Shown here: piece by piece, positions 40,801-48,630 of the stretch | Layout of the letters: every line of letters begins with the position of its first letter | How positions within the stretch are numbered: the first letter of the stretch is position 1 | Assembly (NCBI RefSeq): GCF_026151205.1 | Contig: NC_087083.1 | Location: 10,723,460-10,787,459, forward strand | Direction: 5' to 3' | Source of the DNA: Bolinopsis microptera | Taxonomy: Eukaryota > Ctenophora > Tentaculata > Lobata > Bolinopsidae | DNA: 64,000 bases | Program-made: the position numbers and the translations under genes | Notes under the pieces: generated by a model | What the model saw: only the letters and a program-made list of their open reading frames with translations | Database searches by the model: none | Told to the model about the DNA's origin: nothing

Positions 40801-43800
40801 TTTCTTATCGTGGTTACCTATTTCTTACCCGTGATAAAAATCATAATTGGTCCTTCAACTGTGTTCGAAATATTTTATCTCTCTAAACTTGTAAATGAAC
40901 AGAAAACGAACGAAATTGCTATTTTTATCGTTGATAAGGCAAGGTTCAATCGTTTGCCTTATCTTATATATTGTGGCTTATAAAATCACGGCGAAAAAGA
41001 ATGCACAGTTATCTTGTTTATTTTTAATTCCACACAATCTGCTGATGGCATGATAAAACATTACGTTATCACCGTGCCTATAATAGGAGACAAGCCAGAA
41101 GGTAAATTACGGCTTGCTCGCTGAGTTTTCAATCTTTTCTAATCATAGGGAGCTATTATTAATATCGTGGTGGTTAACCGCTGGTCATGGGTAGCCGGTA
41201 GAGGAATACGGGGTTGTAAAAATGGTTTGGAATCCATCTTTTGTTTAATCCAATCCTTCGTGCTTGTAGCATTTGCAATTATTCGAGCTTCAACTTGTCC
41301 ACAGGTATTATACGTTGAGAAATAATTTCATTTTACTTCATTATCACTGCATGTAAATCTTATCCTTCTTGAATGTTATTTTGGAATCAACAGTCTCCTA
41401 AAAAGGCATGGTTCTAATCAGTCTAAAAAACATCAATCTAACAATGCATCCGATAAGAAAAGCTATCTTCCGCACTGAGTATTACTTACCCCTTGATTCA
41501 GTTTCTACCTAATTCTACACTTTAGTTCTTTACAGCTGTAAAAATCCATTCAGATCCTTGAATCAGTAAAATATACATAATATGATCACATAATTGTCAT
41601 ATAATTAAAGCAATTATGTAATTAATTAAAGCAATCATATAATTAGGGAGTCCTAATTATGGAAGAAGGGTCGCACGTTTATCTCCTACCTGTGTATACT
41701 GGTAAGCATACCCCATCTTCAGCCAGTACCTGCATACTTTACACTTTACATAGTAATTGCATATTTGTATACTAATTTGCATAATTTGCATAGTAAACTT
41801 GGTACTATTTTCTTCTATGATCAGCCTAGTCCTAAACCATTAAAACAGTCAAACTTTGATTTACCAGGACTCTCTCGGGGGTAGGCTCGGTAAATGTTCG
41901 GTAAATGGCTCAGTAAATGGGCATGAACGACTAAAACTTGAAAGAAGATTAATTTACGTCGCGTTTACAAATAAAACCAGATAATAGGAAATAAGATCAG
42001 TAAATAGTGGGTACAGTGAGGCACGGTAAATCGAGGTTTGACTGTTTAATTCAAAGAAACTTGAGAGTTATAAACTCATTATAATGTATGAAGGGTCGTT
42101 CAATCTTGTATTGTAATAGTTGATTATATTGATTAAATAATGATTGTACTTTTGATTTTGGGAATTTTCTATTTATTTCGTTGAGTTATTGTTAAGTAGA
42201 ATGGGTGATTTACAAAAACTATTATTATAATAGCATGTTATCTAATCTGAGTTTTATTTCAGCCTCCGTACGATCAGAAACCGCCGGTGAGTTTATTTTG
42301 CACACAAATTAATCTAATAAATAGGTCATCATGATTAGTTAATAATTTATTGGTTCCATAACAATTCGTTGGTAAAATAACTGTTTGTTGTTAAAATAAT
42401 ATGAACAAGATTAATTAACTTTTATTCGAGAGTGGGTGTAGACTGCAGCTGAATCTGATAATTTTGCCTTGATAATGATACTATATCAATACTTTAATAA
42501 TTAATATCAGAAAATATAATGTTATAAAAATAGAGAACATTTCTGCTAATGTTATCAATGATAATCGTATTAGCCATAGCCGGTAACCGCATTAGACTAG
42601 TGTATTATATACTAAAAGGCATGGACCAGAATTAAGTATACATGTTAGTGCAATATCTTAGTCAAGGTGATATTTTCACCCTCTACTACTGGCCAATATC
42701 CCAATATCACTCGGACACTTGTCAACATACCTTAAGTTAATTCTGGTCCACCCTACATACTATTCACTCCTAACAAACTGCTATTCGTACCTGGGTCTGA
42801 CAAATCACAATCTTCTAAATTAGCACCTCCAATCACTTACTCCTTCATCAATAAATCTGTCACTTCATTCCAGCTACTTGATTATCGCAGATCTTCCAGC
42901 TTTAACGACATATATGGTATAATTACTAATTAGTACAGTAGAGGTGCTTTGTTTTAGTCCATCTCTCAAGCAATTGTGATGAAGATTGGAAGCCACCAAA
43001 ATACCCGTGTAAAATACCGATGTAGAAGTATTAAATGAAGTATTTGGTACTGGACAGGACCATGTAAAGCACTATACACATCTCCCTGTACCTGTGTAGT
43101 CCTTTTCAGGGATATATTACCATAATATCTGGGATATACAGGGTGTTCACGATACATTGAAAAGTTTTTAAATGCCTATAAAAACATTTATGAAGGAGCA
43201 GTCCACTATATTTTCCCCTCATTTCCTTTGCTAATCGATTAAATTAATGTAGTAGTGGAACAGCAATACTAAGGTAATGGGACTGTATTGCTGTTCCACT
43301 ACTACAGAAATTATCCCGATAACACTCGACCTCTGCCTGATCCAGAGGATATCACCATTTTACCTTCACACAGACATCGAACGCTGTACGAAGATGACGA
43401 TCAGACATCATTACGATTAAATTTAATGTTACAACCATAACAGTCCAGGTATCAAAAATGCCACACAATTCTCAAAATTTAGAATATTGTGCTGCGACAT
43501 CCTGAGTGATAACTATGAAGAATGTTTCTGCCAATGTGTTTCCTCTTATAAGATTGGATTGGAGTGACCTAGAACATTTAATATTTTTTTATAGAGAATA
43601 AACAGTTAACAGGGTAACAGTAAAAAGGGGGCTATCAATGCTATTTGAGCATTTTAAGGCGAAAACTCTCTGAACACTCTCTCAACATTCTCTGAACACT
43701 CTCTGAACACTCTCTGAACACTCTCTGAACACTCTCTGAACACTCTCTGAACACTCTCTGAACACTCTCTAAACACTCTATGAACACTCTCTGAACACTC

Positions 43801-45522
43801 TCTGAACACTCTCTGAACACTCTCTAAACACTCTCTAAACACTCTATGAACACTCTCTGAACACTCTCTGAACAGCTGCTTGAACAGCGTTATGCTGCAT
43901 CATACCCCAAAGTAACATACACATACTGTTAAAACACGATTTACTCTGTGCTTCTTTGAGGATTCTTTCTACAAACTTAGCGACAATCAGAGCTTCCCTG
44001 TAAAAATATAGAGAGAATCTCGATTACTTGTTTAACAAATGATCTACCACAGACAATTTGAATATTCGCTGGATAACTGGGTACCAGTTACTTTAGTTAC
44101 AACTTAAAAGTAAACTGACATTTTCATATTTGTTACTTTAGGGCTTAAATTCAACGAACAATGCCAATATTCCATCAACATATCACAGAAACACTGCCAA
44201 CATAACTATGCCGCTGCCAAAATGCCACCATTTCGCTTCAATGCTGCCGCGATGCTGCTGCTATTATAGCGCTAGTAGTAGCGCTAGTAGCGCTATAATA
44301 GCGCTACTAGCGACACATTCCCTCTTCAGTTATGCACCTATCTACCCACATTGACTTTAAGTTAAAGATGATCTTTATAGATAACTCCTTACTCCAAAGA
44401 CTCAGTACTTTGGTAAATCTGACTCTGTAAGATCGTAGACAGTGATGAAGGGATACGTTTTTGGGGGAGAACGTACTGATATATTATTATGATTTCTAAG
44501 TTGATATTTATGGCTGCTTTAAACCATGATTCTAAATGACAGTTGAGTTTAGGAAGCACATGAAAATATAGGAATTTAGGAATCGATGTGATAATGATTT
44601 GTTTCACAATTTTTTGGATATCTTGTAAATTTCGTCGTCACTCAAAACTTCAAAAGGACTTTGCTATTACAGAAACATTTCGGCACCGCAAAGACATTCC
44701 ATCCGGCGACTATTCATCTCACGACAATTTGTGCATTCCCTCGCACTGATTTCGACCAATAAGTAGTAAGACTTTCACACATAATAAGACTCTAAAATCC
44801 TTGAAATCTCGCTTCCCGGGAGTACAAGTATCAACACATCTCAAAAATTACAGTTATGTCGAGGTCGTAAACCTAACTTCACAGAGAAATAATGTGTACT
44901 TCTCATTTCACGAGGTACTCTAAACCCAACTTCACAGAGAAATGATGTGTACTTCTCAAAAAAATAGTATTAGGTACCAGTACTTCTCAATATAAATATG
45001 ACTTTTTCGGTCTTAGCGATCTTAACTCTGTCAACATGTGAGAAGCCTTAATCATCTTAAACATAACACCTCAAACATCATATTATTCTCACATGACCTT
45101 CGTTCACTTACAAAAATCAGGCTGACCTCTCTTGAATCACGAGGTTACTGCATGCTGAGGCTATAATCACTGGTCAGTAATGGCAGTGTATTTATATACC
45201 AGTAGTTATTATACTCCTTCATCAATAAAACCGTTTATATTTACAGCCGAAGTATCATAAGTAGTTACCTGTTACTCCTTCATCAATTAAACAGTCTGTA
45301 TTTCAGCTGGAGTACCATAACTTACTCCTTCATCAATTAAACAGTCTGTATTTCAGCCGGAGTACCATAACTTACTCCTTCATCAATTAAACAGTCTGTA
45401 TTTCAGCTGGAGTACCATAACTTACTCCTTCATCAATTAAACTGTCTGAATTTCAGCCGGAGTACCAGTACCACGGACCAAGGACCGCACATCCAAGCGC
45501 ACCGCCTCCCCATGACATGTGA
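14349..45522 (+). CDS. single-pass cysteine-rich membrane adaptor, Shisa/WBP1/VOPP1 (STMC6)-like, first exon not found
   Basis: Seven exons join with matching phases and GT-AG borders: 14349-14442, 14593-14676, 15041-15118, 32048-32169, 38971-39011, 42263-42286 and 45457-45522 (stop TGA 45520). They give 168 residues after the first junction codon; the exon with ATG and signal peptide is missing upstream. Order: ectodomain with six cysteines (C16, C32, CC38-39, CC48-49; core ETYYCEVNKECC) plus C66 and C71; NVT glycosylation sequon at 81; one hydrophobic helix at about 89-107; stop-transfer block VRTIRRRRRG; Tyr/Pro-rich tail with the PPxY motif EPPPYDQKPPPEY at 138-150, a likely WW-domain ligand. 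The order (paired cysteines, one helix, basic block, PPxY tail) fits the STMC6 adaptors, and length is near VOPP1. Such proteins recruit WW/Nedd4-type partners at endolysosomal or plasma membranes. Oddities: a 16.9-kb intron filled with satellites, and duplicated acceptors before the last exon. Confidence 0.75.
15119..15684 (+). repeat. two tandem duplications at the start of the 16.9-kb intron
   Basis: From 15119, about 70 bp including the donor context GTACGGTTAT and GAGCATCCCCTGTATTTGC are duplicated (15119-15256). At 15530-15682 a 50-bp unit (ATGTGCTACACACAAACTGT, AATGCTTTATTAG) occurs three times. Confidence 0.8.
15685..20059. other. intronic AT-rich DNA
   Basis: Contains four CCCACGTGATTAATTAA-type repeats at 17426-17497, overlapping ACTGTCAGTATACTGACAGT palindromes near 16970-17010 and an AT palindrome at 18135-18180. 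No exon seen. Confidence 0.5.
20060..21045. other. patch of coding-like fragments inside the 16.9-kb intron
   Basis: Short frames at 20086-20292 and 20548-20767 on plus and at 20794-21045 on minus have non-random composition; the second ends in a strong donor (AACAAG|GTAAGA). Their phases do not fit a cassette exon between 15118 and 32048, and I recognise no domain. They are probably fragments of an old mobile element. Confidence 0.3.
21391..22216 (+). repeat. 9-bp minisatellite (TTAACAACA)n, about 92 copies
   Basis: The array is almost perfect, with one clear variant (ATAAACAAC at 21590). The period of 9 keeps frames open, giving spurious Met-Leu-Leu and Asn-Val-Val polymers on the minus strand. 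Only about 145 bp separate it from the 53-bp satellite. Confidence 0.97.
22361..30496 (+). repeat. 53-bp satellite array, about 8.1 kb, roughly 153 units
   Basis: The unit runs TTTTAGCTTTTCAACAGTCA, GCATTACTCCGGCTCACAGC, ATTCAGTCCCCAC. Variants recur at fixed sites (CTCCGG/CTCTGG/CTCTGA, CAGCATT/CAGTATT, CTTTTAG/CTGTTAG, GCTTTTC/GCCTTTC/TCTTTTC). Multi-unit blocks with the insertion CAACACTCAACAG recur near 26155, 26533 and 29250, showing higher-order structure. It sits in an intron of the STMC6-like gene. Confidence 0.98.
30497..32047. other. intronic DNA after the satellite
   Basis: Holds the E-box repeat, a duplicated AAATTCCAATCAGAT(A/G)GGAATCATT segment (30870-30950), a run of about 27 G at 31620-31647 and a pyrimidine tract at 31788-31840. 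No exon seen. Confidence 0.5.
30655..30722. repeat. three copies of GTGCACGTGC in 23-bp units
   Basis: Units TTTGTGCACGTGCTGGCTTG, TTTTGTGCACGTGCTTGCTT and TTTTGTGCACGTGCATGTTT each hold a perfect CACGTG E-box, just past the end of the satellite array. Confidence 0.75.
32843..32893 (+). other. possible small exon (51 nt) or poison exon
   Basis: An AG acceptor and an AAA|GTAAGT donor flank 51 nt. In phase 0 it is open (DNSSQSLLRKRSIKTVK). In the phase actually left by exon 32048-32169 its last complete codon is TAA, so inclusion would truncate the STMC6-like protein just after the membrane helix. Weak call. Confidence 0.25.
32984..33345. mobile_element. pogo/Tigger-type MITE
   Basis: The left end TAGTAAAACCCCGATTTATC is mirrored at the right by CGATAAATCGGGGTTTTACT followed by GTA; a TA dinucleotide flanks both sides. 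AACCCCGATTTA-type ends are typical of the pogo/Tigger branch of Tc1-mariner. The left end carries three tandem copies of the CCCCGATTTA core. A 97-codon frame inside (33186-33479) is incidental. Confidence 0.8.
34555..34706. repeat. 11-bp minisatellite (AATATAAACCT)n
   Basis: About 13 copies with CCT/CCC variants, in an intron of the STMC6-like gene beside the LINE fragment. Confidence 0.9.
34832..35224 (-). pseudogene. LINE ORF2 C-terminal fragment
   Basis: A 130-codon minus-strand frame carries the post-RT signature of LINE ORF2 proteins: RKHLRQIINTYWPTVISNEN, LYKRCNVRPLTERIKKARW, KMLGHVLRSGDDTPA, GRRGRPRSN and a final DRRLWRSYG. No RT core lies upstream on that strand, so it is a 5'-truncated remnant sitting in an intron of the STMC6-like gene. 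It belongs to a different LINE copy from the one at 46592. Confidence 0.8.
35530..35632. repeat. 33-bp direct repeat with ATCACGTGAC motif, three copies
   Basis: GAAAACTAACAATATCGATA followed by TCACGT(G/T/A)AC and TTC is repeated; the first copy has the full CACGTG, and later copies have CACGTT and CACGTA. Confidence 0.75.
36880..37131. repeat. 19-bp minisatellite (GGGTGCCGTGCACTACATC)n
   Basis: About 13 copies. All three plus-strand frames are open across it because 19 shifts frame each copy, which produces three artefactual reading frames. Confidence 0.93.
37733..37801 (+). CDS. candidate cassette exon of the STMC6-like gene (cytoplasmic tail)
   Basis: After a good acceptor (CCCAGTTTCTTCAG), 69 nt read in the phase left by exon 32048-32169 and return the same phase to exon 38971-39011. 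They would insert 23 residues beginning DKVELDQAVGSLDRY and continuing RGHYNQQP. The Gln/Tyr/Pro-rich character matches the neighbouring tail exons. The donor (CAT|GTGTGTGG) is weak and runs into a GT microsatellite, so use is uncertain. Confidence 0.4.
38220..38628. mobile_element. foldback element with arms of about 135 bp carrying CACGTG and CCAAT motifs
   Basis: Arm 38220-38354 is repeated inverted at 38495-38628, including AAATCACGGGAGAAGATATC, GAGTGTGTTTTAT and GACACGTGACATTGATTCTG followed by GGGTTTTGATTGGT. An extra direct copy of the arm end stands at 38154-38207. The spacer is AT-rich. A related ATTTTGATTGGTCAATG segment occurs at 14766-14782. Confidence 0.8.
39739..40080. repeat. 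22-bp minisatellite (GTTATGAACCAGTTAGGTGCTA)n
   Basis: About 15 highly homogeneous copies, intronic in the STMC6-like gene; the last copies diverge. Confidence 0.95.
40671..40756 (+). CDS. candidate alternative terminal exon with proline-rich tail
   Basis: An excellent polypyrimidine tract and CAG acceptor (40650-40670) precede 86 nt whose phase fits the donor of exon 32048-32169. The frame encodes VGFVKPPPSPPLPSPPLP, then PPVGLVKHMI and a TAA stop. It would replace the PPxY tail by an SH3-ligand-like proline tail. It contains an internal imperfect repeat (CCGCCTCTTCC). Alternatively it may be low-complexity DNA that is open by chance. Confidence 0.35.
41846..42044. mobile_element. second pogo/Tigger-type MITE, 199 bp
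   Basis: The ends CAGTCAAACTTTGATTTACC and GGTAAATCGAGGTTTGACTG are inverted repeats of the CAGTcaAACCTCGATTTA type. The interior is rich in GGTAAATG repeats. No coding content. Confidence 0.75.
43248..43306. repeat. 22-bp perfect hairpin
   Basis: TGTAGTAGTGGAACAGCAATAC (arm 1, 43248-43269) pairs perfectly with 43285-43306 across a 15-nt loop. The right arm ends in the acceptor of the orphan exon at 43308. Confidence 0.85.
43308..43440 (+). CDS. orphan terminal exon-like segment
   Basis: Following CTACTACAG, one frame gives 43 residues (NYPDNTRPLPDPEDI..., later LYEDDDQTSL, ending LMLQP) and a TAA. Composition looks coding (acidic, Pro-rich, no low complexity), but the acceptor needs phase 2, whereas the neighbouring STMC6-like exons end in phase 0. 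The acceptor lies inside a 22-bp perfect hairpin. It may belong to an unfound isoform or to another gene. Confidence 0.35.
43655..43875. repeat. 11-bp minisatellite (CTCTGAACACT)n
   Basis: About 20 copies with TCTGAAC/TCTAAAC/TATGAAC variants; the minus-strand reading frame over it is an artefact. Confidence 0.93.
44264..44312. repeat. nested TAGCGCTA palindromes
   Basis: CTATTATAGCGCTA and TAGCGCTATAATAG form a 14-bp stem, with further AGCGCTA units inside and after it. Confidence 0.7.
45211..45460 (+). repeat. tandem array of splice-acceptor units (50 bp) before the last STMC6-like exon
   Basis: Acceptors occur at 45246 (TTTACAG), 45306, 45356, 45406 and 45456 (all TTTCAG), each followed by a version of the first codons of the last exon (C-C/T-G GAG TAC CA). 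The spacing is exactly 50 bp between the last four and 60 bp before them. Each unit carries TTACTCCTTCATCAATTAAA, which also occurs singly at 42838-42857 and inverted at 46317-46340. Since 50 is not a multiple of 3, each acceptor opens a different frame. Confidence 0.9.
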
Positions 45523-45895
45523 CACACCACTAAGTGTGATCTGGTATGATAAAATTTACGAGGTTAATAGCGATCAGGGTTTGTGTGATATAAGTGTGAG
45601 CAGTGATCATTGTACGCTCCAGTGTAATGCGGTTAGAACTGATAAACAGTCAACCGGTTGTTGTATGAACGGGTTGAAATTAACACTGTATTTGAGTTTA
45701 TTTTGCGTAATCCGGGACGTTATGGATAAGTCAGAACTTTTGAAAATGCAACTAGAATTGCAGGAAAGGACCCGCTTGTCATTTGTTGTGTATATGACGT
45801 GGCTATTTATGTTTGCTACTGCTATTTGTAAAAATTATTGGTTAAAAGTTTATTTGATTTTGTGGGAGGAGTATAACAGTTTAATATTAATTTGA
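45407..45895 (+). CDS. long open frame from the fourth tandem acceptor; possible alternative C-terminus
   Basis: Splicing from exon 42263-42286 (phase 0) to the acceptor at 45406 enters a frame open for 162 codons. It passes over the normal last exon in another frame, then through a 127-residue stretch starting at 45512 (MTCDTPLSVIWYDKI...) with several cysteines and a hydrophobic stretch (FVVYMTWLFMFATAI). It matches nothing I recognise and could simply be an open 3' UTR. It is listed because the open length and the matching splice phase coincide. Confidence 0.25.
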   Translation: MEYHNLLLHQLNCLNFSRSTSTTDQGPHIQAHRLPMTCDTPLSVIWYDKIYEVNSDQGLCDISVSSDHCTLQCNAVRTDKQSTGCCMNGLKLTLYLSLFCVIRDVMDKSELLKMQLELQERTRLSFVVYMTWLFMFATAICKNYWLKVYLILWEEYNSLILI

Positions 45896-46531
45896 TTAAT
45901 AACTGTTGAAACTTTATTTCTTACATGACAGTAAAAACTTTAAAAAAATGTCTCCTACTCTGTGGTATTGAGTAAAGGATATTTCTGTTCAGAAAATTGT
46001 GTTCTTCTCAAAAATTCCTTCCAACCAAAAATTCGATGCATTTAGATTTTAATTTCCGAGATGAAATAATGCGATTAAGTCGAAAAAAGATATGACTACT
46101 GGTAATATTGTCTTAGTTTTATTAAAACTTTGCAACAAAATCTGTCTTGTTGTGCATGAAGTCTGCAAAAAGTAACGATTTAAAAGAACATGCAGAGTGG
46201 GAATTTTAAAACATTTCAATAATCAATAAACTGTTTAATTTCTTGTAACCATTATTATTTATTATATATTTTAACTCAACTTTTAAGTTCGCTTCGCAAT
46301 GCAATGTAAAACAGACTGTTTTATTGATGAAGGAGTAGCAAGTAACTCTAATGTGTGCAATACATTCTAGTTGTTGCTGATTTGCCCAAATATACCATTC
46401 TTACCAGTCTTTTAAAATAGGAGAGATATTTAAAAGTTTTTTTGTGTTACAAATCTTTCTCTACAGTCGAAAATTGCCAATACGGGCCTGCAACTTGCCG
46501 GTTTGAACTGACTTATTTTATCTAAGTTATT

Positions 46532-48157
46532 GTGCTGATATTAGGTGGAGACAAATTATTAGCATTTCCTTTTATTTTTAAAGAAGGTACGATATATTAT
46601 ATTCTTAAAAAATGTGCCTTTACGTTAGCCCCAGCACTGGAGATTCTTTTCACAAAGTGCTATGTATCCGGCTTCCTACCTTCAAATTGGAAATATGCAA
46701 TTGTTGTTCCAGTACACAAGAAAGGCTCCAAGAATGACATTAAGAATTATAGGCCAATATCTTTGACTAGCTTAGTTATGAAAGTCATGGAAAGAATTAT
46801 TCGAGATGAACTTTTGAGTAGATGTTATGATAAAATTGATCCTCGTCAACATGGTTTCCTGCCTCACAAATCTTGTGCAACTCAGATGGTTGAATTCTGC
46901 GATAGCCTATCCCTCTCTCTTAACAAGAACATTAGATCTGATATTGTTTACTTCGATTTTGCCAAAGCATTCGATTCCGTTAACCACGACTTAATACTAT
47001 ACAAGCTAAAATTTTATTATAACATCGATGGAATGCTTCTCCAATTTATGAAAAGTTACCTCTCCGGACGTCAGCAATGTGTAGTTGTTAATGGGGCTAT
47101 CTCTGCAACCCTACCAGTGTTGTCAGGTGTTCCTCAAGGGTCAATAATCGGACCAACACTTTTTGTTCTTTTCATAAATGATATATATTCTGGACTTTCT
47201 CAGGGCACTAATATCCTTTTATACGCTGATGATACTAAAATGTGGAGAGAGATATCCCAAGAGGAAGACCACCATATACTTCAAAGCGATATTAATTATC
47301 TCATGACATGGGCAAGAACTAATAAGATGAAGTTTCATCCTGATAAATGTAAGGTCTTAGCTATACTTAAGAGGTGGTCTCCCTTAGATGGCATTTTACC
47401 ATTTACACGTTACACTTACTCTATGGGCCAAACTCTTCTTGATTATACAGATTCTGAAAAAGATTTAGGCATAATCATGACGTCTAATCTAAATTTTAAT
47501 AGCCAGGCCGATGCTCTATATGGTAAAGCTAACCAAAAATTTGGCATGCTTAAGAGAAATTGTCATTTTATTAATGATCTGAACAAGAGAAGAGTCTTGT
47601 ATCTTACTCTTGTACGCTCAATATTCGAACACTGTCCCATCATTTGGCGACCAGCGTCCAGTAGCACTATCAATAGGCTTGAAGGATTGCAGAAAAGGGC
47701 CCTCAAATGGATTCGTAATGATTACGGTGTAAGCTATAGTGTAGAGGAAATCTATAATGCCCATTGTAAACAGTTAAATATTCTGCCCCTAAAGTACAGG
47801 TTTGATTACCATGATCTCAAGTTCTTTCATTCCCTAGTGCATCAATACCACCCATGCACCACTCTGCCTCAGTACCTTACTTTCTTCTCCGGGTCAAGCC
47901 GACTGAGAAGCTCACATCTTGATCACTTATCAGTAATATCTTCAATTCCACCTGGCTCAGCTATATCTAAATCTTACTTTTATCGAGCTCATCTCACTTG
48001 GAACCGACTTCCTCTTTCCCTTCGAGAGATTATCAGACCAGGTGTGTTTAAAACAGAACTTATTAAACACATCTGGAAGGAACATGTTTGTACTGCATCT
48101 GTAGATATTGACCCTAGTTCAGATCCTGACAATTATTTTTCTCCAGACTACGGGTAG
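46532..48157 (+). CDS. LINE reverse transcriptase, 5'-truncated ORF2
   Basis: A 541-codon open frame ends at 48157; recognisable LINE sequence starts near 46592. Reverse-transcriptase motifs appear in order: KNYRPISLTS, YFDFAKAFDSVNHDL (first catalytic Asp), SGVPQGSIIGPTLFV, LLYADDTKMW (catalytic YADD) and FHPDKCKVL. A C-terminal region of CR1/L2/Jockey style follows (SIFEHCPIIWRP, LEGLQKRALKWI). The apurinic endonuclease half is absent, as is usual for 5'-truncated insertions, so the copy cannot move by itself. The first 20 or so residues are probably flanking DNA. The RT core has no stop or frameshift, so it is fairly young. It lies just downstream of the STMC6-like gene in the same orientation. 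Confidence 0.9.
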   Translation: MLILGGDKLLAFPFIFKEGTIYYILKKCAFTLAPALEILFTKCYVSGFLPSNWKYAIVVPVHKKGSKNDIKNYRPISLTSLVMKVMERIIRDELLSRCYDKIDPRQHGFLPHKSCATQMVEFCDSLSLSLNKNIRSDIVYFDFAKAFDSVNHDLILYKLKFYYNIDGMLLQFMKSYLSGRQQCVVVNGAISATLPVLSGVPQGSIIGPTLFVLFINDIYSGLSQGTNILLYADDTKMWREISQEEDHHILQSDINYLMTWARTNKMKFHPDKCKVLAILKRWSPLDGILPFTRYTYSMGQTLLDYTDSEKDLGIIMTSNLNFNSQADALYGKANQKFGMLKRNCHFINDLNKRRVLYLTLVRSIFEHCPIIWRPASSSTINRLEGLQKRALKWIRNDYGVSYSVEEIYNAHCKQLNILPLKYRFDYHDLKFFHSLVHQYHPCTTLPQYLTFFSGSSRLRSSHLDHLSVISSIPPGSAISKSYFYRAHLTWNRLPLSLREIIRPGVFKTELIKHIWKEHVCTASVDIDPSSDPDNYFSPDYG

Positions 48158-48630
48158 TGTATTTCTCTATTATTTTTGTTTTAATTTTTTTTGAGGTACT
48201 CATCACGCATTTTTGCTTTATTCGGATACAATTTTGATTTAGTCTTTTATATTCAATTATTTAAATTTTATCGTTAAAACTTCATTCCATTGGAAATATT
48301 ACAAATCAGCCAATTGTTATTGAGAATTTTTGGGTTGTGGCAATTATTCTTGAAAACCTAGAAATGCCTCCTAAGTTCACAGCTCATATTATTTGCCCAT
48401 TTTTCTCCTTCTGCACTTGGGGCCCAATGTAATTGCTCGACTTTTCATCAGGTCTCTCGAGGCCTTTTGTTTGGTTATTTGGGTGTATTGGTGTCCCCTG
48501 ATTGTTATCATCGCTGTACACTTGTCAAGGCATTTTTTGGTTTCTCTAGTCCATTTTTAGAAATTCTATACAACATTGATATTGTAATAAATTCTGATGA
48601 TAATAATTGAAAGATTTCAATAAAAAAAAA
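46592..48630 (+). mobile_element. non-LTR retrotransposon (CR1/L2/Jockey-like LINE), 5'-truncated
   Basis: This comprises the ORF2 remnant plus about 470 bp of 3' UTR ending in an A-rich tail (AATAAAAAAAAATATAATAA near 48619). The 5' boundary is set where RT homology starts. No target duplication could be identified with confidence. Confidence 0.75.

Noticed and set aside
43654-43842. Minus frame with FRECSESVQRV repeats
   Set aside because: 11-bp minisatellite translated; no context for a gene.
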